Shown: positions 8,783 to 18,427 of the stretch, piece after piece
Numbering within the stretch: the stretch's first letter is position 1
Layout: each line of letters opens with the position of its first letter
Notes under the pieces: model-generated
Told to the model about the DNA's origin: nothing
Database searches by the model: none
The model's input: the letters and a program-made list of their open reading frames with translations, nothing else
Source of the DNA: Bacteroidales bacterium
GTDB taxonomy: Bacteria > Bacteroidota > Bacteroidia > Bacteroidales > UBA932
Direction: 5' to 3'
Assembly: GCA_017626555.1 (NCBI GenBank)
Contig: JAGAIM010000076.1
Coordinates: 1-58,936, forward strand
Length of the DNA stretch: 58,936 nt
Position numbers and translations under genes: made by a program

Positions 8783-9946
8783 ATGACTAAGAAAAATTCT
8801 TTGGCAGTCCTGCTGCCAGTGATGCTCTGCTTCTTTACGATGGGCTTCGTTGACCTCGTAGGTATTGCGTCAAACTATGTGCAGAAGGATCTCGGACTCA
8901 GTGATGCGAAAGCAAATATGATGCCTTCGCTCGTATTCTTCTGGTTCCTGATTTTCTCGGTTCCGACCGGAGTTCTGATGAACAGGATCGGAAGAAAGAA
9001 GACAGTACTCCTCAGTATAATCGTTACTGCGGTTTCGCTCCTCCTTCCTATATTCGGCAACAGTTACCCGCTGATGCTGATATCGTTCTCTCTTCTTGGA
9101 ATCGGTAATGCTCTTATGCAGACATCGCTCAATCCGCTGATCAGCAATATCGTCAACCCTGACCGCCTGGCTTCTACGCTTACATTCGGTCAGTTTGTCA
9201 AGGCCATCGCTTCATTCCTGGCTCCATATATCGCTATCTGGGGTGCTGTGCAGGCTATTCCTTCATTCGGACTTGGCTGGCGTGTGCTCTTCCCGATATA
9301 TATGGTGATTGCCGTGATTGCTATCTTCGCTTTGTCATCAACAAAGATTGAAGAGGAGAAGAGTGACAGCGCTTCAGGATTCAAGGAGTGTTTCTCGCTG
9401 CTTGGCCGTCCGTTCATCCTTCTTTGCTTCCTTGGCATTATGTGCCACGTGGGTATCGATGTGGGAACAAACACGACTGCTCCGAAACTTCTTATGGAAA
9501 GACTTGGATATACCCTTGATGCGGCTGCTGTTGCGACAAGTGTATATTTCATTTTCAGGACTATCGGCTGTTTCTCCGGATCGTTCATCCTTCGTGTTAT
9601 GAATCCTAAGGTTTTCTTCGGAATCAGCGCTGCAATGATACTTGCAGCAATGGGAGGACTCTTCGTGGCTGATACCAAGATTCTTCTTTACGCCTGCATC
9701 GCCCTCATCGGATTCGGAAACTCGAACATTTTCTCTATCATCTTCTCTCAGGCTCTCCTGAATGAACCGGAGCAGAAGAATGCTGTTTCCGGATTGATGA
9801 TTATGGGTCTCTTCGGCGGTACGATATTCCCGCTTGCTATGGGTTATGCTGCTGATATGATGGGACAGAACGGCAGCGTAGCAGTGATGACTGTGGGCGC
9901 AATCTATCTGATGGTCTATACATTCTTGATTAAAAAGGCAAGATAA
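8783..9946 (+). CDS. MFS sugar (fructose) permease, FucP/FGHS type
   Basis: 387 residues with about 12 hydrophobic segments and the major facilitator loop 2-3 motif GVLMNRIGRKKTV. The N-terminal FFTMGFVDLVGIA and the GIGNALMQTSLNPL segment resemble the fucose/glucose/galactose-proton symporter branch (FucP, GluP). It starts 10 bp after the GH32 gene and ends 2 bp before the fructokinase ATG, so transport and phosphorylation are tightly coupled in expression. The substrate is inferred from context as free fructose brought through the inner membrane. Confidence 0.88.
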   Translation: MTKKNSLAVLLPVMLCFFTMGFVDLVGIASNYVQKDLGLSDAKANMMPSLVFFWFLIFSVPTGVLMNRIGRKKTVLLSIIVTAVSLLLPIFGNSYPLMLISFSLLGIGNALMQTSLNPLISNIVNPDRLASTLTFGQFVKAIASFLAPYIAIWGAVQAIPSFGLGWRVLFPIYMVIAVIAIFALSSTKIEEEKSDSASGFKECFSLLGRPFILLCFLGIMCHVGIDVGTNTTAPKLLMERLGYTLDAAAVATSVYFIFRTIGCFSGSFILRVMNPKVFFGISAAMILAAMGGLFVADTKILLYACIALIGFGNSNIFSIIFSQALLNEPEQKNAVSGLMIMGLFGGTIFPLAMGYAADMMGQNGSVAVMTVGAIYLMVYTFLIKKAR

Positions 9947-9948
9947 TT

Positions 9949-10827
9949 ATGGAAAGATATATAATCGGAATGGGTGAGGCACTCTGGGACTGCCTGCCTG
10001 AAGGAAGAAAAATCGGTGGTGCTCCGGCGAACTTTGCTTATCACGTAGGGCAGTTCGGATTCAAGTCCCTTGCCATAAGTGCAATAGGTGATGACCAACT
10101 TGGACGTGAGATCAAGGAAAAGTTTGACCAGAGAGGACTTGATTACAGGCTCGAGACCGTCCCTTATCCCACCGGAACCGTCCAGGTGACTTTGGATGAA
10201 AAGGGAATCCCTTGCTATGAAATCAAGGAGAATGTGGCTTGGGACAATATCCCATATTCTTCCGCTTTGGAAGAACTTGCAAAGAATTGCAAGGCTGTAT
10301 GTTTCGGTTCCCTGGCTCAGAGAAATGAAGTTTCAAGGGAAACTATCAACCGTTTCCTTGATGCTATGCCTGACTCGGATGATACTTACAAGATCTTCGA
10401 CATCAATCTCAGACAGCATTTCTATTGCAAGGAGACTGTAGAGAATTCTTTCGGAAAGTGTAATGTGCTGAAGATCAATGATGAGGAATTGGTGGTTGTG
10501 TCAGAGATGTTCGGATGTCAGGGACTCTCTCAGGAAGAGGCCTGCAAGAAACTCCTGAAAGACTACGGATTCAGAATGCTTATACTTACCTGTGGTACTG
10601 ACGGCAGTTATGTCTTCAGTGCTGATGAGGTCTCGTTCCTGAATACTCCGAAGGTCGAGGTGGCTGATACTGTGGGTGCCGGTGATTCATTTACCGGATC
10701 ATTCATAGCATCTATCCTCAGAGGAAAGACTATTCCGGAAGCCCATAAATGTGCTGTAGAAGTTTCTGCATTTGTATGTACACAGAATGGTGCAATGCCG
10801 GTGCTTCCGGAAGATATGATTCATTAA
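9949..10827 (+). CDS. Fructokinase, PfkB (ribokinase) family
   Basis: 292 residues, the normal length for the family. The N-terminal GMGEALWDCLP, the substrate-binding GGAPANFAYHVGQFG (residues 23-37) and the C-terminal DTVGAGDSFTG (240-250), with catalytic base Asp246 and the anion hole, are all present. It phosphorylates fructose at the expense of ATP in the cytoplasm and feeds glycolysis. It is the last gene of the fructan locus, 2 bp behind the permease and followed by a strong terminator. A closely related sugar kinase role cannot be excluded by motif alone, but the context makes fructose by far the likeliest substrate. Confidence 0.9.
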   Translation: MERYIIGMGEALWDCLPEGRKIGGAPANFAYHVGQFGFKSLAISAIGDDQLGREIKEKFDQRGLDYRLETVPYPTGTVQVTLDEKGIPCYEIKENVAWDNIPYSSALEELAKNCKAVCFGSLAQRNEVSRETINRFLDAMPDSDDTYKIFDINLRQHFYCKETVENSFGKCNVLKINDEELVVVSEMFGCQGLSQEEACKKLLKDYGFRMLILTCGTDGSYVFSADEVSFLNTPKVEVADTVGAGDSFTGSFIASILRGKTIPEAHKCAVEVSAFVCTQNGAMPVLPEDMIH

Positions 10828-10852
10828 TTGGTTAGTGTGTCAGTATGTGTGT

Positions 10853-10892
10853 CCCCGAAAGATTTCAAGAAATCTTTCGGGGATTTCATTTT
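10853..10892 (+). terminator. Terminator of the fructan locus
   Basis: A perfect 14-bp inverted repeat (CCCCGAAAGATTTC at 10853-10866 with 10869-10882) has a 2-nt loop and is followed by ATTTCATTTT. It closes the fructokinase transcript. Confidence 0.85.
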
Positions 10893-10903
10893 CTACGATT
10901 TAT

Positions 10904-10936
10904 ATTGCTTGTTTGATTATTTTTTGATTAAATTTG
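10904..10936 (+). promoter_or_regulatory. Candidate promoter of the glycine cleavage operon
   Basis: The -7 element TAAATTTG (10929-10936) fits TAnnTTTG. A weak -33 ATTG (10904-10907) lies 21 bp upstream. The leader to gcvT is about 30 nt, too short for a glycine riboswitch. Confidence 0.5.
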
Positions 10937-10971
10937 AAAGATTAATCGAATAATTATAACACATACATACA

Positions 10972-12075
10972 ATGGAAGATAACCTCTTGAAGACCTGTCT
11001 TTATGACAAACACGTCGCTCTCCGAGCGCAGATGAGCCCTTTCGGCGGCTTCATTATGCCGATCCAATATACTACCATTACCGATGAGCACAATGCTGTT
11101 CGTCATCGTGCGGGAATGTTTGATGTTTCGCATATGGGCGAGATTTTTGTCAGCGGCCCGGATGCAGAGAAATTTGTGAATCATATCTTTTCCAACAATA
11201 TAGCCGGTATTCCGGATGGAAAGATTTTATATGGTATGCTTCTGTATCCGAACGGAACGGTTGTGGATGATCTTCTGGTATATAAGGAATTCGAGCCTGA
11301 CAGATATCTGCTTGTCGTGAATGCCTCGAACATTGCAAAGGATTATGATTGGATCTGTGCTCAGAAGGAAGGATATGATGTGGAGGTTGTGAATGCTTCA
11401 GACTCCTGGGGAGAGATCGCTCTGCAAGGCCCTGAGGCGGAGAAATTTGCAGTGGAGACACTTGGCCTTGAATCAGTTGCTGCATTGGGCTTCTATACAT
11501 ATTGTGAGGCTGAATGGAAAGGCACCAGGATGATCGTCAGCCGTACAGGATATACAGGTGAGGACGGTTTCGAGATTTATTGCTCTCACGAGGCGATAAA
11601 TGAAATATGGGATATTCTTCTTGAGGCTGGGGTAGTGCCTTGCGGTCTTGGATGCCGTGACACTCTTCGTTTTGAGGCAGGACTTCCGCTTTACGGTCAC
11701 GAACTCAGTGACGAGATCACTCCTCTTGAGGCTGGTCTGGGTATGTTCGTGAAGGTGAAGGATAAAGAGGAATTCATAGGACGTGAGGCCATAGTGGCAC
11801 AGAAGGAAGCAGGCTTGACCCGCAAGATTGTCGGTATAGAACTTCAGGATAAGGCAATTCCACGTGCCGGATATCCGGTTGAAGTGAATGGAGAACAAGT
11901 TGGAACCGTGACTACAGGTTACCGTTCTATCTCGACTGACCGCAGCGTATGTGTGGCAATGGTCGATAAGGAATATACCGAACTCGGAACTGCAGTGGAA
12001 ATACGTATCCGAAAGAAGGTGTTCCCTGGTACCGTTACCAAAAAGCGCTTCTACGAAACCAATTATAAGAAATAA
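10972..12075 (+). CDS. gcvT: Glycine cleavage T protein (aminomethyltransferase)
   Basis: 367 residues, the usual length. It takes the aminomethyl group from the lipoylated H protein and gives it to tetrahydrofolate, releasing ammonia and making 5,10-methylene-THF. The signatures visible are FGGFIMPIQY, GMFDVSHMGE (folate/active-site Asp), SRTGYTGEDGFEIY, LGCRDTLRFEAGLPLYGHEL and the C-terminal barrel YRSISTDRSVCVAMV. It is the first gene of a gcvT-gcvH-gcvPA-gcvPB-lpd operon. The ATG at 10972 follows a short A/T-rich leader. Confidence 0.96.
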   Translation: MEDNLLKTCLYDKHVALRAQMSPFGGFIMPIQYTTITDEHNAVRHRAGMFDVSHMGEIFVSGPDAEKFVNHIFSNNIAGIPDGKILYGMLLYPNGTVVDDLLVYKEFEPDRYLLVVNASNIAKDYDWICAQKEGYDVEVVNASDSWGEIALQGPEAEKFAVETLGLESVAALGFYTYCEAEWKGTRMIVSRTGYTGEDGFEIYCSHEAINEIWDILLEAGVVPCGLGCRDTLRFEAGLPLYGHELSDEITPLEAGLGMFVKVKDKEEFIGREAIVAQKEAGLTRKIVGIELQDKAIPRAGYPVEVNGEQVGTVTTGYRSISTDRSVCVAMVDKEYTELGTAVEIRIRKKVFPGTVTKKRFYETNYKK

Positions 12076-12103
12076 GTATAACATTCAATAAAGAGATAAA
12101 ATT

Positions 12104-12487
12104 ATGGCAAAGACAGTTGAAGGACTCTATTACAGCGAGTCACACGAATGGGTAAAGGTTGAAGGTAATGTAGCAATCGTAGGCATTACTGATTTCGCTC
12201 AGCACGCAATGGGAGATCTCTCATACGTGGATATGCCTGAAGTTGATGACGAACTCGAAAAAGGCGAAGAGTTCGGCGCAGTAGAAAGTGTAAAGGCGGC
12301 CAGCGACCTATATAGCCCTGTGACAGGTACTGTTGTTGAGATCAATGAAGAACTTGAAGATGCTCCTGAACTTCTTAATCAGGATGCGTTCGCTAACTGG
12401 ATTATGAAGGTGGAGATGAGCGATCCTGCTGAACTTGAGACTCTGATGGATGCAGCCGCTTACGAGGCTATGTGCGCTAACGAGTAA
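12104..12487 (+). CDS. gcvH: Glycine cleavage H protein, lipoyl carrier
   Basis: 127 residues. The motif VESVKAASDLYSPVTG contains the lipoylated Lys64. H protein shuttles the aminomethyl intermediate between the P, T and L proteins. The start (MAKTVEGLYYSESHEW) is typical. It lies 28 bp after gcvT and 10 bp before the gcvPA ATG. Confidence 0.97.
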   Translation: MAKTVEGLYYSESHEWVKVEGNVAIVGITDFAQHAMGDLSYVDMPEVDDELEKGEEFGAVESVKAASDLYSPVTGTVVEINEELEDAPELLNQDAFANWIMKVEMSDPAELETLMDAAAYEAMCANE

Positions 12488-12497
12488 ATTAAATATT

Positions 12498-13826
12498 ATG
12501 GCATTCGCTTATTTCCCACATACGGAAGATGACATACGTCAGATGCTGGACAGAATCGGAGTAGGATCCCTTGAGGATCTCTACTCCGATGTTCCTCAGG
12601 ATGTCATCTACCGCGAAGAATATGACCTTCCGGATGCAATGTCCGAGCACGAGGTCCGTCAGTATTTTGAGGGTCTGGCAGAATTCAATACAAGCCTTTT
12701 CTGCCTTTGTGGTCTTGGAGCATACGACCATTATTCTCCGGCTGTAATCCCTCATATCATATCACGCTCGGAGTTCCTTACCGCATATACTCCATATCAG
12801 CCGGAGGTGTCTCAGGGTACTCTCAGATATATCTTCGAATATCAGTCGATGATTACTGAACTTACCGGTATGGATTGTACGAATGCGTCTATGTATGACG
12901 GTGCTACAGCCGCTGCAGAGGCGATGATGATGGCGATGGCTTCTACGAAGAAGAAGACCCGCGTCCTTCTTTCTGAAGGTCTTCTACCTCAGGTCGTGAA
13001 GGTCGTAAAGACATACGCAAAGTTCAATGGCGTGGAATTGGGATTCATCCCTTGTCAGGACGGAGTTACTTCATACGGGGCAATGCTGACCGAACTGGCT
13101 GTTGGAGATGTGGCTGGCGTTCTTGTGCCGGGCATCAATAAGTATGGTATCATTGAGGATCTGACTGGTTTCGCTGATGCTGTACACGCGCAGAAGGGAC
13201 TGTTGATGGTATATTCCGATCCTTCCTCTCTTGCAGTGATCAAGACTCCTGGCGAGTGGGGGGCTGACATTGTATGTGGTGATTCTCAGACTCTCGGTGT
13301 TCCTCTCTGTTACGGAGGACCATACGTCGGCTTCCTTGCCTGTACGAAGGATCACGTCCGCAAACTTCCTGGCCGTATCGTGGGTGCGACTAAGGACGTG
13401 GACGGAAAGCGTGCATACGTGCTGACTCTTCAAGCGCGTGAACAGCATATCCGTCGTGAGAAGGCAACAAGCAACATCTGCTCGAATCAGTCTCTGATGG
13501 CGCTGTATGTGACTGTATATATGTCACTTATGGGACCGAAAGGCCTGCGTGAGGTAAATGAACTCTGCTATGGAGGCGCTCATTATCTTTATGAAGGACT
13601 TCTTGGTACGGGCCTTTTCGAAAAGGTCTTCGACAAGCCGTTCCTGAAGGAATTTACGCTCAGGGCTCTGGTTCCTGTGGAAAAGATTCAGGACGCTCTC
13701 CTGATGATAGGTGTATTTGGCGCTGTCGAGGTGGAAAAGGGTCTTGTGAATTTCTGTGTGACAGAAAAGGTATCGAAGGATAATATTGACGCTGTTGTTG
13801 AATATCTTAAAGGACTTGAGTTATGA
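12498..13826 (+). CDS. gcvPA: Glycine dehydrogenase (decarboxylating) subunit 1
   Basis: 442 residues from the ATG at 12498. An in-frame ATG at 12450 lies inside gcvH and is not used. The start [17 protein letters not shown], the motif [21 protein letters not shown] and the catalytic-fold segments are typical of the alpha subunit in organisms where P protein is split. Together with GcvPB it decarboxylates glycine and loads the methylamine onto lipoyl-GcvH. The final codons overlap the gcvPB start by 4 bp, which suggests translational coupling and equal stoichiometry. Confidence 0.96.
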   Translation: MAFAYFPHTEDDIRQMLDRIGVGSLEDLYSDVPQDVIYREEYDLPDAMSEHEVRQYFEGLAEFNTSLFCLCGLGAYDHYSPAVIPHIISRSEFLTAYTPYQPEVSQGTLRYIFEYQSMITELTGMDCTNASMYDGATAAAEAMMMAMASTKKKTRVLLSEGLLPQVVKVVKTYAKFNGVELGFIPCQDGVTSYGAMLTELAVGDVAGVLVPGINKYGIIEDLTGFADAVHAQKGLLMVYSDPSSLAVIKTPGEWGADIVCGDSQTLGVPLCYGGPYVGFLACTKDHVRKLPGRIVGATKDVDGKRAYVLTLQAREQHIRREKATSNICSNQSLMALYVTVYMSLMGPKGLREVNELCYGGAHYLYEGLLGTGLFEKVFDKPFLKEFTLRALVPVEKIQDALLMIGVFGAVEVEKGLVNFCVTEKVSKDNIDAVVEYLKGLEL

Positions 13827-15358
13827 AGTACTACGATAAACTGATCTTTGATCTTTCCAAGGCCGGAAGACAGGGATATTCATTGCCGTCAAACAAGTGG
13901 GGAAATTCTGTTTCCGAACTTCCTGCAGGTCTTAAGCGTGCAAATGCTCCGGCTCTTCCCGAGGTGAGCGAACTCGATGTGGTACGTCATTATACGAACC
14001 TCTCGCAGATGAATTTCGGTGTTGATTCGGGATTCTATCCTCTTGGCAGTTGTACGATGAAATATAATCCTAAGATCAATGAAGAGATTGCGGCAATGCC
14101 TGCATTTGCGGGACTTCATCCGTTGCAGCCTGCTTCCACCGTGCAAGGAGCATTACGTCTCTACAAAGATCTTTCTGCGGCCCTCTCTGCTATCACTGGT
14201 ATGGCGGAATTCACTCTGGATCCGTTTGCCGGTGCTCACGGGGAACTTACAGGACTTATGGTAATCAGGCAGTATCATATTTCTCGTGGAGATCTGAAGC
14301 GTACCAGGATAATCGTTCCGGACAGTGCCCACGGAACCAATCCTGCTTCTGCTGCAGTGTGCGGCCTTCAGATTGTGCAGGTGAAGTCAAATGCAATGGG
14401 ACTCGTTGATGTTGAGGATCTTAAACCTCTTCTTGATGACACCATTGCCGGCATTATGATGACCAATCCGAACACTTTAGGTCTTTTCGAGAAGGATATA
14501 AAGGAAATTGCCGCTCTTGTCCACCAGTGCGGCGGTCTGCTGTATTATGACGGAGCGAATATGAATCCTCTTATGGGTGTGGTACGTCCGGGCGATATGG
14601 GATTCGATGTGCTTCATCTTAATCTGCATAAGACTTTCTCGACTCCTCACGGAGGCGGAGGTCCCGGTGCTGGACCGGTAGGTGTTGCAGCACACCTTGT
14701 TTCACATCTTCCGGTTCCTAAGGTGATGGAGGCTGAAGACGGATCATTATATGTCGCTGATGGCACTTGTCGCTGTGACTCTTCTCCGGAAGGTGCCGGT
14801 ACATTCGGTCCGGCCTGCGGCTGTGCTCCTGAATGCAAGTGCGGATGCCAGGCTTGCGGTCAGATTTCCGGCTTTATGGGCAATTTCGGGGTTCTCCTGA
14901 GGGCTTATACATATATTCTGATGTTGGGCAAGCAGAATATAAAGATGGTCGGTCCTCTTGCAGTCCTTGGTGCGAATTATATCAAGGAATCGCTTAAGGA
15001 TGTGTATAATCTTCCGATCGAGTCAGTCTGCAAGCACGAATTCGTGTTTGACGGTCTGGCTGACCAGTCAACGGGAGTTACTACCCTTGATATAGCAAAG
15101 AGGCTTCTTGACTACGGCTTCCACGCTCCGACTATATATTTCCCACTGCTTTTCCATCAGTCGATTATGATCGAGCCTACTGAGACAGAGTCGAAGGAGA
15201 CTTTGGATGGATTCATAGAAATAATGCAACACATTGCTGCAGAGGCGATTGCAGATCCTGAGTCCCTCAAGACCGCTCCTCATACAACGCCTGTACGCCG
15301 TCTTGACGAAACAACGGCCGCACGTCAGCCTATACTTCGCTATATCAGCGAAGTATAG
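13823..15358 (+). CDS. gcvPB: Glycine dehydrogenase subunit 2 with eight-Cys insertion
   Basis: 511 residues, somewhat longer than the usual 480-490. This is the PLP-bearing subunit: the Schiff-base lysine is Lys270 in [21 protein letters not shown], and [11 protein letters not shown] (167-177) contacts the cofactor. Between the DGSLYVADG strand and [13 protein letters not shown], where Bacillus-type proteins have only a short plain loop, this protein has an insertion with eight cysteines: 316, 318, 332, 334, 338, 340, 342 and 345, mostly as CxC pairs. The frame is intact and the flanks align well, so it is not a frameshift. The insertion looks able to bind metal or form disulfides. The end of the gene lies in an inverted repeat (15328-15360). 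Confidence 0.96.
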   Translation: MKYYDKLIFDLSKAGRQGYSLPSNKWGNSVSELPAGLKRANAPALPEVSELDVVRHYTNLSQMNFGVDSGFYPLGSCTMKYNPKINEEIAAMPAFAGLHPLQPASTVQGALRLYKDLSAALSAITGMAEFTLDPFAGAHGELTGLMVIRQYHISRGDLKRTRIIVPDSAHGTNPASAAVCGLQIVQVKSNAMGLVDVEDLKPLLDDTIAGIMMTNPNTLGLFEKDIKEIAALVHQCGGLLYYDGANMNPLMGVVRPGDMGFDVLHLNLHKTFSTPHGGGGPGAGPVGVAAHLVSHLPVPKVMEAEDGSLYVADGTCRCDSSPEGAGTFGPACGCAPECKCGCQACGQISGFMGNFGVLLRAYTYILMLGKQNIKMVGPLAVLGANYIKESLKDVYNLPIESVCKHEFVFDGLADQSTGVTTLDIAKRLLDYGFHAPTIYFPLLFHQSIMIEPTETESKETLDGFIEIMQHIAAEAIADPESLKTAPHTTPVRRLDETTAARQPILRYISEV

Positions 15359-15370
15359 GCTGCGCCTATA
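15328..15370 (+). promoter_or_regulatory. Three-armed inverted repeat between gcvPB and lpd
   Basis: GCCTATACTTCGC (15328-15340) pairs perfectly over 13 bp with 15348-15360 around a 7-nt loop. A third arm GCCTATA (15364-15370) can instead pair with TATAGGC (15354-15360). The gcvPB stop TAG lies in the middle arm. The arms are mutually exclusive, as in an attenuator or processing site. There is no T-tract, so a plain terminator is unlikely. Confidence 0.55.
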
Positions 15371-15394
15371 TATTAACAATATAGTTGTATTTGT

Positions 15395-16774
15395 ATGAAA
15401 ATAATAATCATTGGTGCCGGACCGGGAGGATATGAGACCGCTTTGCTGGCTGCGAAAAGGGGAGTAGAGGTAGTGTTGGTCGAATCGGGAAATCTTGGAG
15501 GTACGTGCTTGAATGAGGGATGTATCCCTACAAAGGCTTTCTGCAGGAATGCTGAGGTGCTTGATGGATTGAAGGAAGCCGAGACATTCGGAGTGACCGG
15601 GCTTTCATACGGTTTTGACTTTGGTTCTGTCATCGCGCGAAAGAATGCCATAGTCGGGCAGTTGAGAAGCGGGGTAGAGTCTTTGATGGGGCATAAGATG
15701 ATAACTCTTGTGCGCGGAAAGGCTGTATTCAAGGATCAGCACACAGTCGTTGTTGCTTTTGATGATGGGCTTTCCCAGGAGTATTCCGCCGACTATATAA
15801 TCATTGCAACCGGCTCTGTATCAGCCTCTCTGCCAGTTCCAGGCTCTGATCTTCCGGGAATACTGACATCCCGTGAAATCCTTGATATAGAGGATGTGCC
15901 GCGCAGACTTTGCGTCATTGGCGGTGGTGTCATCGGTCTGGAGTTCGCGTCCATATTCCGTAGTTTCGGAAGTGAGGTGACCGTTCTGGAGTATTGTAAG
16001 GATATCCTTCCCCGTTTCGATACTGATCTTGCGAAGAGGCTCAAGCAGAGTCTCGGTAAGAGGGGAATCGAGATCAACACCCAGGCTCAGGTGACTTCCA
16101 TTGCCGTGAATGAGGGGGTATATTCTGTTTCGTTCATACGTAAAGGCAAGGAAGAAATTATTGAGGCAGATAAGGTGTTGATGGCAGTCGGGCGACGCGC
16201 CAATGTTGACTCTCTCAATCTTGCAGATGCCGAAATCGAATTCACACCACGAGGCATCATCGTGAATGATTCGATGCAGACAAATGTTCCTCATATTTAT
16301 GCTGTAGGAGATATCAATGGAAAAATGATGCTGGCTCACGCTGCAACATTCCAGGGTATCGTCGCTCTTGATCATATTATGGGAATCAGCAATGACATCG
16401 ATCTGACTGTTATGCCGGCAGCAGTGTTTACTTCTCCAGAGGCTGCAAGTGTGGGAATGACGGAAGATGAATGCAAGGAAAAGGGTATTCCAGTCAGATG
16501 CTTCAAGTCATTCTTCCGAGCCAATGGCAAGGCTGTTACAATGGGACAGACAGATGGTTTCTGTAAGGTTGTTGTGGCTGCGGAGCCTGATGAAGGTGGC
16601 ATTTATGAGGCAGGAAGAGTCCTCGGATGTCATCTTTATGGCCCTCATTCATCCGATATTATTCAGGAGGCTTGCGCTATGATTACACGGAAAGCGACTC
16701 TGGAAGAGTTCCAAAGTATAATTCATACTCATCCGACTCTCACGGAAGTACTTCAGTCGGCGTTGCATTCATAA
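15395..16774 (+). CDS. lpdA: Dihydrolipoyl dehydrogenase (L protein)
   Basis: 459 residues. An FAD-binding Rossmann motif IIIIGAGPGGYETALLA lies at the N-terminus. The redox disulfide is Cys38/Cys43 in GGTCLNEGCIPTK, the second NAD motif is CVIGGGVIGLEFAS, and the C-terminal dimer-interface HTHPTLTE supplies the catalytic His/Glu. It reoxidises dihydrolipoyl-GcvH with NAD. Its place in the gcv operon suggests service to glycine cleavage first, although 2-oxoacid dehydrogenases elsewhere may share it. The transporter gene follows 4 bp after the stop. Confidence 0.95.
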   Translation: MKIIIIGAGPGGYETALLAAKRGVEVVLVESGNLGGTCLNEGCIPTKAFCRNAEVLDGLKEAETFGVTGLSYGFDFGSVIARKNAIVGQLRSGVESLMGHKMITLVRGKAVFKDQHTVVVAFDDGLSQEYSADYIIIATGSVSASLPVPGSDLPGILTSREILDIEDVPRRLCVIGGGVIGLEFASIFRSFGSEVTVLEYCKDILPRFDTDLAKRLKQSLGKRGIEINTQAQVTSIAVNEGVYSVSFIRKGKEEIIEADKVLMAVGRRANVDSLNLADAEIEFTPRGIIVNDSMQTNVPHIYAVGDINGKMMLAHAATFQGIVALDHIMGISNDIDLTVMPAAVFTSPEAASVGMTEDECKEKGIPVRCFKSFFRANGKAVTMGQTDGFCKVVVAAEPDEGGIYEAGRVLGCHLYGPHSSDIIQEACAMITRKATLEEFQSIIHTHPTLTEVLQSALHS

Positions 16775-16778
16775 GGTA

Positions 16779-18269
16779 ATGGGAAAGTTCAAGGTACCGA
16801 ATACATACGTAATCATTTTCACGGTTCTGATACTGTGTGCTGTTTCAACCTGGTTTGTTCCGGGAGGCAACCCTCAGACCTGGCAGGTGTTTTCGGCTTT
16901 GTATGAAGGTTTCAGTCAGCAAGCCGGCATAATAGCATTTGTACTTGTCATAGGAGGTGCTTTCTGGGTCGTGAACAGCACCAAGGCCGTTGATCAGGGT
17001 ATAATGAAGATAATATCCAAGATCCAGGGACTCGAGCGTTACAGCCTTATTCGTCGGCTCGGTGCCGGAAATATAGTCATTACACTAGTGATGCTGCTTT
17101 TCGGGCTTTTTGGGGCGGTATTCGGAATGAGCGAAGAGACGATCGCTTTTGTCGCAGTGGTCATTCCATTGGCCAGATCGTTGGGCTATGATGAGTTCGT
17201 AGGAGTATGTATGGTCTATGTCGCAGCGCACGTGGGCTTTGCTGGAGCGATGCTTAATCCTTTTACGGTAGGAATCGCTCAGGATATGTCCGGTCTGCCT
17301 CTGTTCTCCGGAATAGAGTATAGGATAATATGCTGGATCGTACTTATGGCTGTAGCCATAACATTCACGCTTTGGTATGCATCTCGTATCAGGAAACCGG
17401 TAGAGATTACTCAGACGGAGGTAGAAAGTATCGTGGAAAGTACTGGAAGCAATGCCGGATCCTGGATATGCTTCTTGCTGATAACTGCTGCTCTTGTTCT
17501 GTTCTCGGTATTTTACGGTTCTTCCTGCGTTGTGAGCATAGGGCAGTTCACGCATAATGCTCCTTGGCTTATGTGGACACTGACTGCCTTATTTGCGGTG
17601 ACTTCCTTTTGCGCATTGCGTAGATCATCCGGAATGTTCATCCTCAATCTCCTGATATTTACGATTGTGTTTATGGTCGTTGGCGTAATGGGGTATGGGT
17701 GGTATCTCCCTGAAATATGTGCTCTTTTCCTCGCTTTGGCCATAGCATCAGGAATCTCTGCAGGTTATTCGGCAGATGATGTTGCGAAAGAATTCATAGC
17801 AGGAGCAAAAGATATTTTCTCTGCTGCACTGATCATTGGTTTTGCTGCCGGCATAATCGTCATACTTAAGTATGGGCAGGTGATTGATACAATGTTGAAC
17901 TCGATGGCCTCTGCTCTTGAGGGATCAGGACGTGTCGGTGCTTTGGGCACAATGTACGGAATCCAGACTTTCATCAATATCTTCATACCGTCTGCTTCGG
18001 CAAAGGCGGCTGTCACAATGCCGATTATGGCTCCTTTCTCCGATCTTATCGGCGTATCCCGTCAGGCTACAGTTCTTGCTTTCCAGTTCGGCGATGGTTT
18101 CACCAATATGATAACTCCTTGTTCCGGGGTTCTGATGGCTGTGCTTTCCGTGGCCAAGATTCCATACGAAAAATGGTTCAGATGGATATGGAAATTCATA
18201 CTCTTTATGATTCTTGCAGGTTTTCTTCTGCTTCTCCCGACTTTATTCCTGGATCTTCCTGGATTCTGA
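16779..18269 (+). CDS. YfcC-family membrane transporter
   Basis: 496 residues with about 12-13 transmembrane segments. The start KVPNTYVIIFTVLILCAVSTWFVPGG and the segments GGAFWVVNSTKAVDQGI, FGAVFGMSEETIAF and FIPSASAKAAVTMPI are typical of the YfcC / C4-dicarboxylate-anaerobic-carrier-like family. Members move organic or amino acids; the substrate is not known here. It starts 4 bp after lpd with no promoter between, so it is probably the last gene of the glycine operon, and a terminator follows. Import of glycine, serine or another amino acid, or export of a product, is a reasonable inference but unproved. Confidence 0.85.
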   Translation: MGKFKVPNTYVIIFTVLILCAVSTWFVPGGNPQTWQVFSALYEGFSQQAGIIAFVLVIGGAFWVVNSTKAVDQGIMKIISKIQGLERYSLIRRLGAGNIVITLVMLLFGLFGAVFGMSEETIAFVAVVIPLARSLGYDEFVGVCMVYVAAHVGFAGAMLNPFTVGIAQDMSGLPLFSGIEYRIICWIVLMAVAITFTLWYASRIRKPVEITQTEVESIVESTGSNAGSWICFLLITAALVLFSVFYGSSCVVSIGQFTHNAPWLMWTLTALFAVTSFCALRRSSGMFILNLLIFTIVFMVVGVMGYGWYLPEICALFLALAIASGISAGYSADDVAKEFIAGAKDIFSAALIIGFAAGIIVILKYGQVIDTMLNSMASALEGSGRVGALGTMYGIQTFINIFIPSASAKAAVTMPIMAPFSDLIGVSRQATVLAFQFGDGFTNMITPCSGVLMAVLSVAKIPYEKWFRWIWKFILFMILAGFLLLLPTLFLDLPGF

Positions 18270-18278
18270 TAAAAGAGA

Positions 18279-18303
18279 AAGGCTGTCTCACGACAGCCTT
18301 TTC
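18279..18303 (+). terminator. Terminator of the gcv-yfcC operon
   Basis: AAGGCTGTC (18279-18287) pairs perfectly with 18292-18300 around a 4-nt TCAC loop. A run of four T begins in the 3' arm (18299-18302). Confidence 0.85.
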
Positions 18304-18427
18304 TAATGTACTTTAACTTGGTATCAGGTTTTATCTTTAACCTGTATGTGCAAAATTACACTCAATCCCTCATAGTATGAAATATGTGTGACGGTTGGGG
18401 CGAAAAAGTTATTTTAGGGGTAATTTA

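Noticed and set aside
10893-10971. Glycine riboswitch before gcvT
   Set aside because: Only about 80 bases separate the terminator from the ATG, part of it the promoter; no room for an aptamer and no such fold seen.
14768-14857. Frameshift as cause of the Cys-rich segment in GcvPB
   Set aside because: The frame is the same before and after, both flanks match the family, and no stop or indel is needed.
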